Counted from the stretch's first letter, positions 16,721 to 25,877 are shown. The stretch is 36,010 nucleotides of DNA from Peptostreptococcaceae bacterium (GCA_030532905.1 JAUNKE010000019.1:1-36010); one strand, 5' to 3'. Made by a program: numbers and translations. The notes: a model not told the origin generated them from the sequence alone.

Positions 16721-17472
16721 TGGCAGTTGTATTTGAAAGAACGCAGGGTTTAACAGATGTGGTCACTCACTACTGTCCGGGATGTACTCATGGTATTATT
16801 CATCGACTGGTAGCTGAGGTATTGGTAGAGATGGGCGAGCTTGGAAATGCCATCGGTGTTGCGCCGGTAGGTTGCTCGGTTCTCGCATACAAATATTTTA
16901 ACTGCGATATGCAGGAAGCGGCGCATGGTCGTGCACCGTCTTTGGCAACGGGAATCAAAAGAACTTTGCCGAACAGCATTGTCTTCACTTATCAGGGAGA
17001 CGGAGACCTCGCATCCATCGGTACGGGAGAAATCATTCACGCGGCGGCGAGAGGCGAGCGATTTACAACAATCTTCGTCAACAATGCAATCTACGGAATG
17101 ACCGGCGGACAGATGGCACCGACTACTTTGATTGGACAAAAGAGTACCACTTCACAAGAAGGTCGTGACCCGGTGAAGAACGGTTTTCCGATTCGTATGG
17201 CGGAAATGATTGCGACATTGGATGGCGCAGCTTTTGTTGAAAGAGTGTCCGTAGATACTCCGGCAAATGTTCGAAAAGCGAAAAATGCAATCAAAAAAGC
17301 ATTCCAAGTTCAAAAAGACGGACTCGGATTCTCGATGATAGAAGTTCTTTCCACTTGCCCGACCAACTGGGGAATTCCACCGGTAATGGCATTGCAGTGG
17401 CTAAGAGATAATATGATTCCATACTATCCGATTGGAAATTACAAACAACCAAATGCGGAAGGAGGCAAATAA
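16720..17472 (+). CDS. 2-oxoacid:ferredoxin oxidoreductase beta subunit (TPP-binding)
   Basis: A 250-residue TPP-binding subunit. The GDGD segment (residues about 91-94, YQGDGDLASIG), followed by NNAIYGMTGGQMAPTT, is the magnesium and diphosphate site of this family. CPGCTHGI near the N-terminus carries conserved Cys residues. With the alpha subunit it forms the active site that decarboxylates the 2-oxoacid and makes acyl-CoA. ATG shares a base with the vorB stop (TAATG), suggesting coupled translation. Confidence 0.94.
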   Translation: MAVVFERTQGLTDVVTHYCPGCTHGIIHRLVAEVLVEMGELGNAIGVAPVGCSVLAYKYFNCDMQEAAHGRAPSLATGIKRTLPNSIVFTYQGDGDLASIGTGEIIHAAARGERFTTIFVNNAIYGMTGGQMAPTTLIGQKSTTSQEGRDPVKNGFPIRMAEMIATLDGAAFVERVSVDTPANVRKAKNAIKKAFQVQKDGLGFSMIEVLSTCPTNWGIPPVMALQWLRDNMIPYYPIGNYKQPNAEGGK

Positions 17473-17473
17473 T

Positions 17474-18013
17474 ATGGAAAAGCGAATTATTTGTGCGGGA
17501 TTCGGTGGACAGGGTGTAATGTCCATGGGTCAGTTGTTGGCTTATGCGGGAATGTTGGAAGATAAAAATGTATCCTGGTTGCCGTCTTACGGACCGGAGA
17601 TGCGCGGAGGAACGGCAAACTGCTCCGTTATCGTGGCGGATGAAGAAATCGGCTCGCCGGTAATCACCGATGATGCGGACATCGCCATCATTATGAATTT
17701 GCCTTCGCTTCTAAAATTTGAAAAAGATGTAAAACCGGGCGGAAAAATATTCGTCAACGAATCTTTGATTTCGAAAAAAGTGGAGCGAACCGATGTGGAT
17801 GCATTCTATGTGGATGCCAACCGAATTGCAGCGGATATCGGAAATGACAAGGCGGCAAATCTTGTGATGCTCGGTGCGGCACTTGGAAAAGATAATATCG
17901 TGGATGCGGAATCGATTTTGGAAGCGTTCAAAAAAGTGTTCGGACCGTCAAAAGAAAAATTCATTCCTCAAAACAGAGAGGCATTAAAACAAGGAGCGGA
18001 ATCTGCAAAATAA
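17474..18013 (+). CDS. 2-oxoacid:ferredoxin oxidoreductase gamma subunit
   Basis: A 179-residue gamma subunit with the N-terminal GFGGQGVMSMGQLLA motif and the PSYGPEMRGGTANCSV segment, both typical of the family that helps bind CoA. The start at 17474 follows GGAGG (17461-17465); an in-frame ATG at 17432 lies inside the beta gene and would add 14 residues without family support. It completes the four-subunit enzyme and overlaps glmM by one base. Confidence 0.94.
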   Translation: MEKRIICAGFGGQGVMSMGQLLAYAGMLEDKNVSWLPSYGPEMRGGTANCSVIVADEEIGSPVITDDADIAIIMNLPSLLKFEKDVKPGGKIFVNESLISKKVERTDVDAFYVDANRIAADIGNDKAANLVMLGAALGKDNIVDAESILEAFKKVFGPSKEKFIPQNREALKQGAESAK

Positions 18014-19368
18014 TGGGTAAATATTTTGGAACAGATGGAGTAAGAGGAGTGGCTAATGTTGAGCTCACTCCTCAACTTGCATATAAAATCGGAAGAGCCG
18101 GCGTTTTCGTATTGCAAAAATACAGCAGGCACAAAGAAACAAAGACAAGGGTAATTATCGGAACGGATACCAGAATATCCAAAGACTTGCTGCTCAGCGC
18201 GGTCGCATCGGGAGCGATGAGCATGGGCGCGGATGTAATCGATATGGGCGTTGCGCCGACACCGGCGGTTGCCTATACGACAAAAAAATGTTGTGCGGAT
18301 GCGGGCATCGTTATTTCGGCATCGCACAATCCGATGGAATATAACGGAATTAAATTCTTCAATTCCAACGGACTCAAATTGGATGATGAAATCGAGCTTG
18401 AAATCGAAGAATACATCGACAATATGGATAAGATTGATGAAGAAATTTCCGCAGAGCGCGTAGGACGATTTCTGCCGGAAAACAAAATCGATGCCTACAA
18501 AGAGTTTTTGTGTAAATTTGAAAAAATTGACCTCAGCGGTTTGAATATAACATTGGACTGCGCTCACGGCGCGGCATACCAAATCGCACCGGAAATATTT
18601 GAAAAGCTCGGTGCAACGGTTTTTGTCATCAACAATCAGCCGGATGGAACCAATATCAATAAAAATGCAGGCTCAACGCATGTGGAAGGTCTGATGGAGG
18701 CGGTGCGCAAAAACAAATCCGATATCGGATTGGCATACGACGGCGATGCCGACCGTTTGATTGCGGTCGATGAAAAAGGCGAAGCGGTCGATGGCGACAG
18801 AATCATGTTGATTTGTGCGAAGTATCTCAAAGAGAACAATGCTTTGAAAAACAACAAATTGGTGGTGACCGTCATGAGCAATCTCGGACTTCATACGGCA
18901 GCGAAAGAATTGGGAATTGAAATCGAAACGACGGCGGTCGGCGACCGATATATTCTGGAAAGAATGCTTGAGAAAGATTATTCTTTCGGCGGAGAGCAAT
19001 CCGGTCACATGATATTTTTGAACTACAATACGACGGGAGACGGCATTTTGTCCTCGCTGATTTTGTCCAAAATCGTCAAAGAAAGCGGGAAAAAACTCAG
19101 CGAATTGGCACAGATAATGCAAATCTATCCGCAGGTATTGGTCAATGCGAAAGTATCCAATGCTAAAAAAACGGAATATCAGACCCATCCTGAAATCCAA
19201 AAAGATATTCAGGACTTGGAGAAGAAGATGGATGGAAAAGGTCGTGTGCTCATTCGACATTCCGGTACGGAGCCTTTGGTTCGCGTAATGCTCGAAGGAC
19301 AGGACATTCGAGAAATTACAAACTATGCCGAAGAATTAGCGCATAAAATCGAGCAACTTTTGGCATAA
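18013..19368 (+). CDS. glmM: Phosphoglucosamine mutase GlmM
   Basis: A 451-residue phosphohexomutase. The active-site loop ISASHNPMEYNG places the phosphorylated serine at residue 104. The metal loop YDGDADR and the phosphate-binding RHSGTEPLVRVM near the C-terminus are both intact. It turns glucosamine-6-phosphate into glucosamine-1-phosphate for UDP-GlcNAc and the cell wall. The N-terminus MGKYFGTDGVRGVAN is typical of GlmM rather than other mutases. In Firmicutes it usually follows cdaA-cdaR, and GlmM can bind and inhibit CdaA. Here seven genes lie between. It starts on the last base of the gamma-subunit stop. Confidence 0.97.
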   Translation: MGKYFGTDGVRGVANVELTPQLAYKIGRAGVFVLQKYSRHKETKTRVIIGTDTRISKDLLLSAVASGAMSMGADVIDMGVAPTPAVAYTTKKCCADAGIVISASHNPMEYNGIKFFNSNGLKLDDEIELEIEEYIDNMDKIDEEISAERVGRFLPENKIDAYKEFLCKFEKIDLSGLNITLDCAHGAAYQIAPEIFEKLGATVFVINNQPDGTNINKNAGSTHVEGLMEAVRKNKSDIGLAYDGDADRLIAVDEKGEAVDGDRIMLICAKYLKENNALKNNKLVVTVMSNLGLHTAAKELGIEIETTAVGDRYILERMLEKDYSFGGEQSGHMIFLNYNTTGDGILSSLILSKIVKESGKKLSELAQIMQIYPQVLVNAKVSNAKKTEYQTHPEIQKDIQDLEKKMDGKGRVLIRHSGTEPLVRVMLEGQDIREITNYAEELAHKIEQLLA

Positions 19369-19418
19369 CAAAAAACCGTCCCTACAAGCTACAAAAGGAC
19401 TTTGAAAAATATGAACGG

Positions 19419-19468
19419 AAAAAGCCTAAATGATGAACGCTGTTTCAACGCTCACAGTTAGGCTTTTT
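19419..19468. terminator. Bidirectional terminator between glmM and the ECF anti-sigma gene
   Basis: Perfect 11-bp stem AAAAAGCCTAA (19419-19429) / TTAGGCTTTTT (19458-19468), with a 28-base loop that can itself partly fold. T runs on both strands serve glmM from the left and the convergent minus-strand gene, whose stop is at 19470. Confidence 0.8.
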
Positions 19469-19469
19469 G

Positions 19470-20762
19470 TTAATTGAATTGACCCTCGTAAGTTTCCATG
19501 CTTTTTATATATTTGCTTGGGATTGCCGGAACATAGTAGATGCCGTAGGATTGCAATCGCCAATCGGTCGATTTTCCATCGAGACTTTCTTGCGGCAATT
19601 TTACATAAAAGCAATAAAACGGAATCCAATATTCGATATAGGGAACGGTGACATAATCGATATCGATGGCGGCAATTTCACTTTTTGAAGTGACCGGATA
19701 GGGTACCGAGCTCACATATTTTCCCAGTCTCAAAAGTTTACTGGCTTTTTGCCGGGAGATGACGGGATAATTGCCGACAAGCTCCAGAGATTTCGTATAA
19801 TCGTCCAATGAGATATATGCGGAAGGTTCATCCCGATCCGACGGAGAAAAGGAAGCTCTTTTCAAATTATAGTTTACGATGCTTTCGGCAACATCTTGCC
19901 CCTCATCATAGAGATAATATTCGCGCGAAAATTCCGCATGAAGATTGTAATCTCCGAAGGTTGCTTTTTTAGGATTTTTGAAACCCGTCAAAAAAGCGTA
20001 TCTCTCAGCAAGATAATCGAGTGATTTTTCGGCATCGAGCTGCGATAGGGTGTTTTGATAAAAATTATATCCTTCGGGGATGATTTTTTTCTCATAATGA
20101 AGTCTCTTGCTTCCGTTTGATTCAATTTCAATTTCCAATTTTTCATCGTCATATTTTGCTTTCAAGTAATTCGCTTTATTCGCAGGAGCGTCTGAAGCGT
20201 AGCTCTCGAACTTAAGATTTTTTGTTTGAATGCCAAGCTTGTTCTCAAGATTTTTCAGCTCGGACAACAGCACTTTGCGCTCGACACCTACCGGAATATA
20301 TCCTTCGGCTTTGTTAAATTGTAAATTTCGATAGACGGGCAACTTCTCAATCTTTATTGACGGATTCCAAGGACCTTGGATATAACTTTGGTCGATATGA
20401 TAGTGCTCTATGGCGGCATATCCCATTCCATCAAAAAATCGCTCGCTCATCAATGAAATAACCGGTAAATTTTCGTCATTAACTTCTTCCGGCATTTGTG
20501 ACTCTTCGTCGGAATCCTTTGGATTTTGCCGCTCATCTTTATCGACTTCCTTCGGGGTCTGCAAAATCGGCGGATTTTCTGCGGCGGTTTCTTTCTTTGG
20601 AATTTGTATAAAATGCTGCAGACTCAAAACCAAAAGACATAGGCAGGCGACCGCTGCGGTGATTTTCAACATTACATTCTTTCGCCGATGTTCTTTTTCG
20701 CTGATGGTAAGTAATTCTTCATCCGCATTTCCAATCAGTTCAAATAAATCTTCTTTTTTCAT
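19470..20762 (-). CDS. Membrane-anchored putative anti-sigma factor with large outer domain
   Basis: A 430-residue protein. A short cytoplasmic N-terminus (about 29 residues, MKKEDLFELIGNADEELL) precedes one membrane helix (about 30-52), an acidic Pro/Glu/Asp-rich linker (about 55-100) and a 330-residue extracellular domain that I do not recognise. Its start overlaps the stop of the ECF sigma gene by 4 bases (ATGA), and this pairing of ECF sigma with a single-pass protein is the usual anti-sigma arrangement. The cytoplasmic part is short and lacks a zinc anti-sigma motif, so the role is inferred from position and topology. The outer domain could sense an envelope ligand. Confidence 0.75.
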   Translation of the reverse strand: MKKEDLFELIGNADEELLTISEKEHRRKNVMLKITAAVACLCLLVLSLQHFIQIPKKETAAENPPILQTPKEVDKDERQNPKDSDEESQMPEEVNDENLPVISLMSERFFDGMGYAAIEHYHIDQSYIQGPWNPSIKIEKLPVYRNLQFNKAEGYIPVGVERKVLLSELKNLENKLGIQTKNLKFESYASDAPANKANYLKAKYDDEKLEIEIESNGSKRLHYEKKIIPEGYNFYQNTLSQLDAEKSLDYLAERYAFLTGFKNPKKATFGDYNLHAEFSREYYLYDEGQDVAESIVNYNLKRASFSPSDRDEPSAYISLDDYTKSLELVGNYPVISRQKASKLLRLGKYVSSVPYPVTSKSEIAAIDIDYVTVPYIEYWIPFYCFYVKLPQESLDGKSTDWRLQSYGIYYVPAIPSKYIKSMETYEGQFN

Positions 20763-21313
20763 ATCATTCCCTCGCTTTCCAAATAGTTACGAAGTTTTTG
20801 GCGCGTTCGTGATAAAATAACAAGTACATTACTTTCTTGGAGTGCATAGCGCTCGGCAATTTCTTTTGTTTTTTCTACAAAAAAATATCGGCGCAAAAAG
20901 ATATTTCGCTCACGCAAAGGAAGAGCTCGCAGGAAACGGTTGATGTATTCCTGCATCTCTTCGGCTAAAAGTTCTTCATCGACTGATGCGGAACTCGGGA
21001 TACAATTTTCCAGCTCATCCAAGACCAGCGCCATTTCGCCGCCTCTTTTTTGGCTATGCTTCCATCGGAATTTGTCAAATGCCAAATTTCGAGTGATTTT
21101 TGCTAAAAAGGATTTAAAACAAGAGGGTTTTGTCGGCGGAATTGAATTCCAAACGCGCAGATAAGTATCGGCGGTGCATTCTTCGGCATCTTCGTACAGA
21201 TTAAGAATTCGCAGCGCAATGTTGAAACAATAGGCATGATATTTATTTTGCGTTTGCACAATCGCATCTTCATTTCGGCTCCAGTATAGAGCGATGATTT
21301 CCTGATCCGTCAT
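20759..21313 (-). CDS. ECF-type RNA polymerase sigma factor
   Basis: A 184-residue ECF sigma factor. Region 2 (about residues 10-85) includes LYEDAEECTADTYLRVW and the LAFDKFRWK promoter-melting and -10 contact segment. Region 4 (about 125-178) has LPLRERNIFLRRYF and a helix-turn-helix with ESNVLVILSRTRQKLRNYL. ATG at 21313 follows GGAGG on the minus strand with a 4-base gap; the longer upstream frame has no support. The gene overlaps the putative anti-sigma gene, so the two are made together. The regulon and the signal are not visible from the window. Confidence 0.93.
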   Translation of the reverse strand: MTDQEIIALYWSRNEDAIVQTQNKYHAYCFNIALRILNLYEDAEECTADTYLRVWNSIPPTKPSCFKSFLAKITRNLAFDKFRWKHSQKRGGEMALVLDELENCIPSSASVDEELLAEEMQEYINRFLRALPLRERNIFLRRYFFVEKTKEIAERYALQESNVLVILSRTRQKLRNYLESEGMI

Positions 21314-21626
21314 AAATCCTCCTTCCCGTAAATTTGAAAAGAATTCTATATGTAAAGACGAAAAAAAATCCAAGTTCTAACAATTATTTTACAAAATAAA
21401 TGTTGTTTCGGCAACTTTTGATTGTAGGTTTAAGCCTGTTTTGCGGTTGTGAAGCTTTTCCAGAACAAATCATAACAACCTTTTGGAAGGATGGTTATGA
21501 TTCTTTCTCGCAAAAATTTGGTACTTTCAAAACCTATTTCCAAGTGGGATTTTCAAAATCGAATGGTTATCGCAGTAAACAAAACTTTCTGTTTTTTAGA
21601 TTTTATTGTCCGTTTTTTATACAAAA
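21314..21626. other. Intergenic region between the ECF gene and the suf operon
   Basis: Besides the ECF promoter (21345-21373) and the suf terminator at its other edge, it holds a 9-bp inverted repeat AATCATAAC (21468-21476) / GTTATGATT (21494-21502) with a 17-base loop. An open frame at 21400-21732 runs through both the terminator and sufU and is not a credible gene. No repeat or RNA gene was recognised. Confidence 0.5.
21345..21373 (-). promoter_or_regulatory. Candidate promoter of the ECF sigma operon
   Basis: On the minus strand: TTGGAT (complement of 21368-21373), a 17-base spacer and TATAGA (complement of 21345-21350), about 32 bases upstream of the ATG. It resembles sigma-A. I do not see a separate ECF-type (AAC-containing) -35 that would show self-activation. 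Confidence 0.5.
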
Positions 21627-21666
21627 AACCTCCAAAGCGATTGGAATTGAACTCGCTTTAGAGGTT
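21620..21666 (-). terminator. Terminator of the suf operon
   Basis: On the minus strand, 5 bases past the sufU stop: AACCTC/GAGGTT and AAAGCG/CGCTTT pair as a 13-bp stem with one mismatch (21627-21639 with 21654-21666), followed by a run of T (complement of 21623-21628). Confidence 0.85.
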
Positions 21667-21670
21667 GTTT

Positions 21671-22108
21671 TCAGCTTTGATATTTTTGAAATATCACTTG
21701 CAGGGTATGCCAACTCAATGTGGCGCATTTGATTCGTGCGGGAAGATGAGCGGTGGATTCCAGCAATCCGGCATCACCGATGCTTTCCAATTCTTCTTCG
21801 CTGACTTCTTCCTGTTTCATCATTTTGAAAAAGGTGTTGATTTTTTCCTGCGCTTCCTGCACCGTCGTCCCTTTTACCAAATCGATCAGCATCGCGGTCG
21901 ATGCGGTTGAAATCGCGCATCCGCTTCCGATGAAGCTGATATCTTCCACGATGTCTTCGTCATTGATTTTGACAAGCAAAGTGATATCGTCACCGCAGCT
22001 TGCATTATGTCCGCGCTCGGCAAAGTCCGGTGACTCCATTTCGTAGTTGACATCTTTTCGAGCGCTGTATTCCAATATCGTCTGTTGATAGAGATTTTCT
22101 AAATTCAT
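21671..22108 (-). CDS. sufU: Fe-S cluster assembly scaffold/sulfur acceptor SufU
   Basis: A 145-residue SufU/IscU-like protein. The three conserved metal or sulfur Cys are in NASCGDD (near residue 39), GSGCAIS (near 63) and IKCATLSW (near 128). In Firmicutes SufU is a zinc protein that takes persulfide from SufS and passes it to the SufBCD scaffold. Its start overlaps the sufS stop by 4 bases (ATGA). Last gene of the operon, directly followed by a terminator. Confidence 0.94.
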   Translation of the reverse strand: MNLENLYQQTILEYSARKDVNYEMESPDFAERGHNASCGDDITLLVKINDEDIVEDISFIGSGCAISTASTAMLIDLVKGTTVQEAQEKINTFFKMMKQEEVSEEELESIGDAGLLESTAHLPARIKCATLSWHTLQVIFQKYQS

Positions 22109-23304
22109 ATCGAAAACACTTCCTTTACCTTTTTTAATCCTTCGAGCAATGCGGTGATATCCGATTCGTCATTGTAGATGCTGAAACTTGCTCGGCAACA
22201 GGATGCGATGCCCAAGTATTTCATCAGCGGTTGCGCACAATGATGTCCGGAGCGTACCATCACGCCGTAGCCGTCCAAAATATAGGCGCTGTCATGGGAA
22301 TGAACTCCTTTGACATTGAAAGCCAAAACGCCCGCTTTTTTCAAATTCTCGTGATGATATATTTCGATGTAGTCCAATTTTTTGAGTTCATTATAAGCGA
22401 GCGTGAGCAGTTTTTCTTCATGTTTCGCCAATTGCTCATAGCCGACTTCTTCAATAAAATCAATCGCCGCGCCGAGACTGACGATGGAGCCGACATCCTT
22501 GGTTCCCGCTTCGAGTCGATGTGGAAGCTCGGCAAAAACGGTTTGCTGCTCCTCGACATAATCAATCATATCGCCACCGAACAGGAAAGGGGACATGGAG
22601 TTGAGCAATTCCTTCTTTCCGTAAAGAACGCCGACGCCCATCGCTGCAAAAATTTTGTGTCCGGAGAATGCCAAAAAATCCGTTTGAATATCATCAACTT
22701 GATGTCTGAAATGTCCAATGGATTGTGCGGTATCCAGCAAAGTGACGGCGCCTTGTTTTTTAGCCAAATCAATCACTTCTTCAAAGGGTTGTCTAACTCC
22801 GGTCGCATTGACGACCGCAGAGATGGAAACCAATTTGGTTTTGTTGTTCAATTTGCTTTTATAATCTTCCAGGTCAAGCTGACCGTCTTTGTCCAAATAA
22901 ATATAGCGAATGACGGCGCCCGTTTTTTCAGCCACCATCTGCCAAGGAACAATATTGGCGTGATGATTGGAGATACCGAGCAGTATCTCATCGCCTTCTT
23001 TGAAATTATCCAGTCCGTAGCTATATGCCACAAGGTTGATGGCTTCCGTCGTATTTTTCGTGAAGATGATTTCTTCCTTGTTTTTCGCGCCGATAAAATT
23101 TTTGACCTTATCCCGCACTTTCTCAACGGCTTGCTCCGATTCGATGGCAAGACGATGAGAGCCACGACCCGGATTGCCGTTGATGTTTCCGTAATAATTT
23201 GCGATGGCATCAATGACTTGCTGTGGTTTTTGAGAGGTTGCTCCCGTATCCATATAGTGATTTCCCGATTGGTTGAAAATAGGGAATAGACTTCTATAAT
23301 TCAT
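22105..23304 (-). CDS. sufS: Cysteine desulfurase SufS
   Basis: A 399-residue group II cysteine desulfurase of usual length. The PLP-binding Lys217 lies in SGHKIFAAMG, and the persulfide-forming Cys356 is in the tight RSGHHCAQPL motif, which separates SufS from IscS. TNATGVRQPF and the His near TKNTTEAINLVA also fit the aminotransferase class V fold. It takes sulfur from cysteine and passes it to SufU. AAGGAA precedes the start on the minus strand. It lies 17 bases after sufD. Confidence 0.96.
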   Translation of the reverse strand: MNYRSLFPIFNQSGNHYMDTGATSQKPQQVIDAIANYYGNINGNPGRGSHRLAIESEQAVEKVRDKVKNFIGAKNKEEIIFTKNTTEAINLVAYSYGLDNFKEGDEILLGISNHHANIVPWQMVAEKTGAVIRYIYLDKDGQLDLEDYKSKLNNKTKLVSISAVVNATGVRQPFEEVIDLAKKQGAVTLLDTAQSIGHFRHQVDDIQTDFLAFSGHKIFAAMGVGVLYGKKELLNSMSPFLFGGDMIDYVEEQQTVFAELPHRLEAGTKDVGSIVSLGAAIDFIEEVGYEQLAKHEEKLLTLAYNELKKLDYIEIYHHENLKKAGVLAFNVKGVHSHDSAYILDGYGVMVRSGHHCAQPLMKYLGIASCCRASFSIYNDESDITALLEGLKKVKEVFSI

Positions 23305-23321
23305 ATTATTCCTTTCCGGCT

Positions 23322-24452
23322 CTACGAAATTCGCTGATTGAGTTCTTGTAGAAGAAGATTTTTCGTATTCTCATGGTCGATATTATCCAGAATCGGACGG
23401 AAAGAGGATTCGACAATCACTTTGCGTGCTTCTTTTTCCGGAATTCCTCGACTCATCAGATACATCAATTTGCTTTCGTCAATTTTTCCCACCGATGCGT
23501 AATGCTCACCGATAACATTATCTTCATCACAAAAGAGGGTAGGGATGGAATGCGATTCGATGGTTTTGTCCAGCAAAATATCGAAACTTCCTTCTCGACC
23601 GAGCGAGCCCGACGAACCTTTTTCAAAATAGATATTTCCACGGAACACTTTGACCGCCTTGTCCATTACCGCGCCGCAACCGTTGATTTGTCCTTCGGTT
23701 TGCTTTCCGCGGAAAATTACGGAGTAGGCGAGGTCAACCTTTCTTTCGCCGTCCGCCAAATAAGCCGGTACGGTTTCAATGACGGAGCGATGTCCGTTCA
23801 AATACGAAGTGGAGCTTGCCACATTGACTTTTGCACCGAATTCAGCGGAATAATACTTGACAGCGGCATTGTCCGCTACATTGAAATCGGTAAAATCACA
23901 GTTGTAGCTTTCCAAATTCAAATTCTGTATTCTTGATATTTTCAAATCTGCATAAGGATGCGCAATGACTTTGAGCAACGAATTTTTATACACTTCGGAT
24001 TGGTCGGCGCTCTTGTAATGAACGATGATGTTCGCGCTTGCACCTTCTTCAATCTCGATGATGCTCAAATCCAACAGCTGATAATTCTTTTCGCTCAATT
24101 CAAATTCGATATATATGGGCTCCTGCAATTTGATATTTTTGTCCACCTTCAAATAAAAGCCCTGATTGTGCAAAGCGTAAACTTCATGCTGATAAAATAC
24201 ATCGAGTCCGTATCGATTTTCATCAAAATTGACGGAAGTCATATTTTCGATTTTTGTGTCGACTTCCTGAATCGTCAATCCGTTTTGTTTTGCATTTTCG
24301 ATTTTTATGCCGTCAAATTCCACGAAACCTTGCGCACTTTTTCCTTGAAAATCGATACGATTCCAAAAGGGTGCATTGTTTTGTGCATACTCTTTATAAT
24401 ATTTTTGACGAAATGCCGGAGCATCCAGCTTTTCAATTATTCTCTCTAACAT
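23322..24452 (-). CDS. sufD: Fe-S cluster assembly protein SufD
   Basis: A 376-residue SufBD-family protein. The C-terminal third has the family stretch with EHYASVGKIDESKLMYLMSR (a His and Glu conserved in this family) followed by SRGIPEKEARK. It pairs with SufB and SufC to form the SufBC2D scaffold. It starts right where the sufB stop ends (no gap). Assignment as SufD rather than a second SufB rests on its shorter length and position. It is more divergent than the sufB product. Confidence 0.92.
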   Translation of the reverse strand: MLERIIEKLDAPAFRQKYYKEYAQNNAPFWNRIDFQGKSAQGFVEFDGIKIENAKQNGLTIQEVDTKIENMTSVNFDENRYGLDVFYQHEVYALHNQGFYLKVDKNIKLQEPIYIEFELSEKNYQLLDLSIIEIEEGASANIIVHYKSADQSEVYKNSLLKVIAHPYADLKISRIQNLNLESYNCDFTDFNVADNAAVKYYSAEFGAKVNVASSTSYLNGHRSVIETVPAYLADGERKVDLAYSVIFRGKQTEGQINGCGAVMDKAVKVFRGNIYFEKGSSGSLGREGSFDILLDKTIESHSIPTLFCDEDNVIGEHYASVGKIDESKLMYLMSRGIPEKEARKVIVESSFRPILDNIDHENTKNLLLQELNQRIS

Positions 24453-25874
24453 CTAACCCACCGTTCCTTCAAGCTCAATTCGTATCAGATTGTTCAATTC
24501 TACTGCATATTCCAATGGAAGCTCCTTGGAAATCGGCTCGACAAAACCTTTAATAATCATTGCCTTCGCTTCCATTTCGCTGATTCCGCGACTCATCAGA
24601 TAGAAAATGGCATCATCGCTGATACGACCGATTTTTGCCTCATGTCCGATGTCGATGTCATCCGTATTCACCGTAATAATTGGAATGGTGTCCGATTTTG
24701 AAATATTATCCAGCATCAACGACTCACAATTCACGCTCGATTTGCTGCCGTGAGCATTTTTGGTTGCTTTGAGCAATCCGCGATACATCGCCGTTCCGCC
24801 GTTTTTCGAAATGGACTTACTGTGCACATTCGAAATCGTGTTCGGTGCGGCATGAATCACTTTCGAGCCGGTATCCAAATATTGTCCGCTCGATGCGAAA
24901 GTGACACCCACAAAATCCGATACGGCGCCTTCTCCGCGAAGAATACTCATCGGGTAAAGCATGGTTGCCCGAGAACCGAAAGAACCGGATACCCATTCAA
25001 TCGTACCGCGCGCATCCACGACAGCTCGCTTGGTATTGAGATTATACATATTGCGTGACCAGTTTTCAATCGTGGAATAGCGAAGTTTCGCGCCTTCTTT
25101 TACAAATAGCTCGACCGCGCCGGCATGCAATGCGTTCTTTTGATATTTCGGTGCGGAACATCCCTCGATAAAATGAAGATCCGCGCCTTCTTCCACGATG
25201 ATGATCGTGTGCTCAAACTGTCCCGCTTCCGCCGCGTTCAATCGGAAGTAGGACTGAATCGGCATCGGAACTTTCACGCCCTTCGGAACATAGACGAAAG
25301 TACCGCCCGACCATACCGCGCCGTGAAGAGCCGCGAATTTATGGTCTTCCGGACGAATCAATTTCATAAAATATTCTTTCACCAAATCTTCGTGATGACG
25401 AAGTGCGGTTTCAATATCCGTGTTGATAACGCCGAGCGCTTCCAGCTCTTTATTGACGCTGTGATAAACCACTTCCGAGTCATACTGCGCGCCGACTCCC
25501 GAAAGCGAAGTTTTTTCCGCTTGCGGAATTCCCAATCGCTCAAAAGAGTTTTTGATATACTCCGGCACATCGTCCCAGTTGTCGCTCATGCGCTGAGCGT
25601 CGGGCTCCAAATAATAAATGATGTCGTCCATATCCAAATCGCTCAAATCCGCACCCCAAGTAGGCATCGGTTTTGAGTTGTAGATTTCCAATGAGCGCAA
25701 ACGATAGTTCAGCATCCACTCCGGCTCATTTTTATTGGCGGAGATTTTGCGGATGGTTTCCTCGGTCAATCCCTTGCCGGTGGAATACTTGTGTTTCATC
25801 TCATCTTTGATGTCATAAACGCCGCGCTCAATGTCCGCGACATAGGTCTTCTTTCTTGTTTCAATATTCTCCAT
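24453..25874 (-). CDS. sufB: Fe-S cluster assembly scaffold SufB
   Basis: A 473-residue SufB. Highly conserved segments are visible: GIPQAEKTSLSGVGAQYDSE, VWSGGTFVYVPKGVKVPMP, the core beta helix with EGCSAPKYQKNALHAG, and SRGISEMEAKAMIIKGF near the end. It is the main scaffold on which the cluster forms, working with SufD and the ATPase SufC. It lies 3 bases after sufC. Length and conservation fit the family well, with no sign of truncation. Confidence 0.97.
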   Translation of the reverse strand: MENIETRKKTYVADIERGVYDIKDEMKHKYSTGKGLTEETIRKISANKNEPEWMLNYRLRSLEIYNSKPMPTWGADLSDLDMDDIIYYLEPDAQRMSDNWDDVPEYIKNSFERLGIPQAEKTSLSGVGAQYDSEVVYHSVNKELEALGVINTDIETALRHHEDLVKEYFMKLIRPEDHKFAALHGAVWSGGTFVYVPKGVKVPMPIQSYFRLNAAEAGQFEHTIIIVEEGADLHFIEGCSAPKYQKNALHAGAVELFVKEGAKLRYSTIENWSRNMYNLNTKRAVVDARGTIEWVSGSFGSRATMLYPMSILRGEGAVSDFVGVTFASSGQYLDTGSKVIHAAPNTISNVHSKSISKNGGTAMYRGLLKATKNAHGSKSSVNCESLMLDNISKSDTIPIITVNTDDIDIGHEAKIGRISDDAIFYLMSRGISEMEAKAMIIKGFVEPISKELPLEYAVELNNLIRIELEGTVG

Positions 25875-25877
25875 CGA

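Noticed and set aside
21400..21732. 110-residue plus-strand frame beginning MLFRQLLIVGLSLF
   Set aside because: The start resembles a signal peptide, but the frame runs through the suf terminator and into sufU on the other strand and has no clear ribosome site.
22231..23289. 352-residue plus-strand open frame opposite sufS
   Set aside because: Antisense shadow of sufS; no recognisable domain and the opposite strand has full family motifs.
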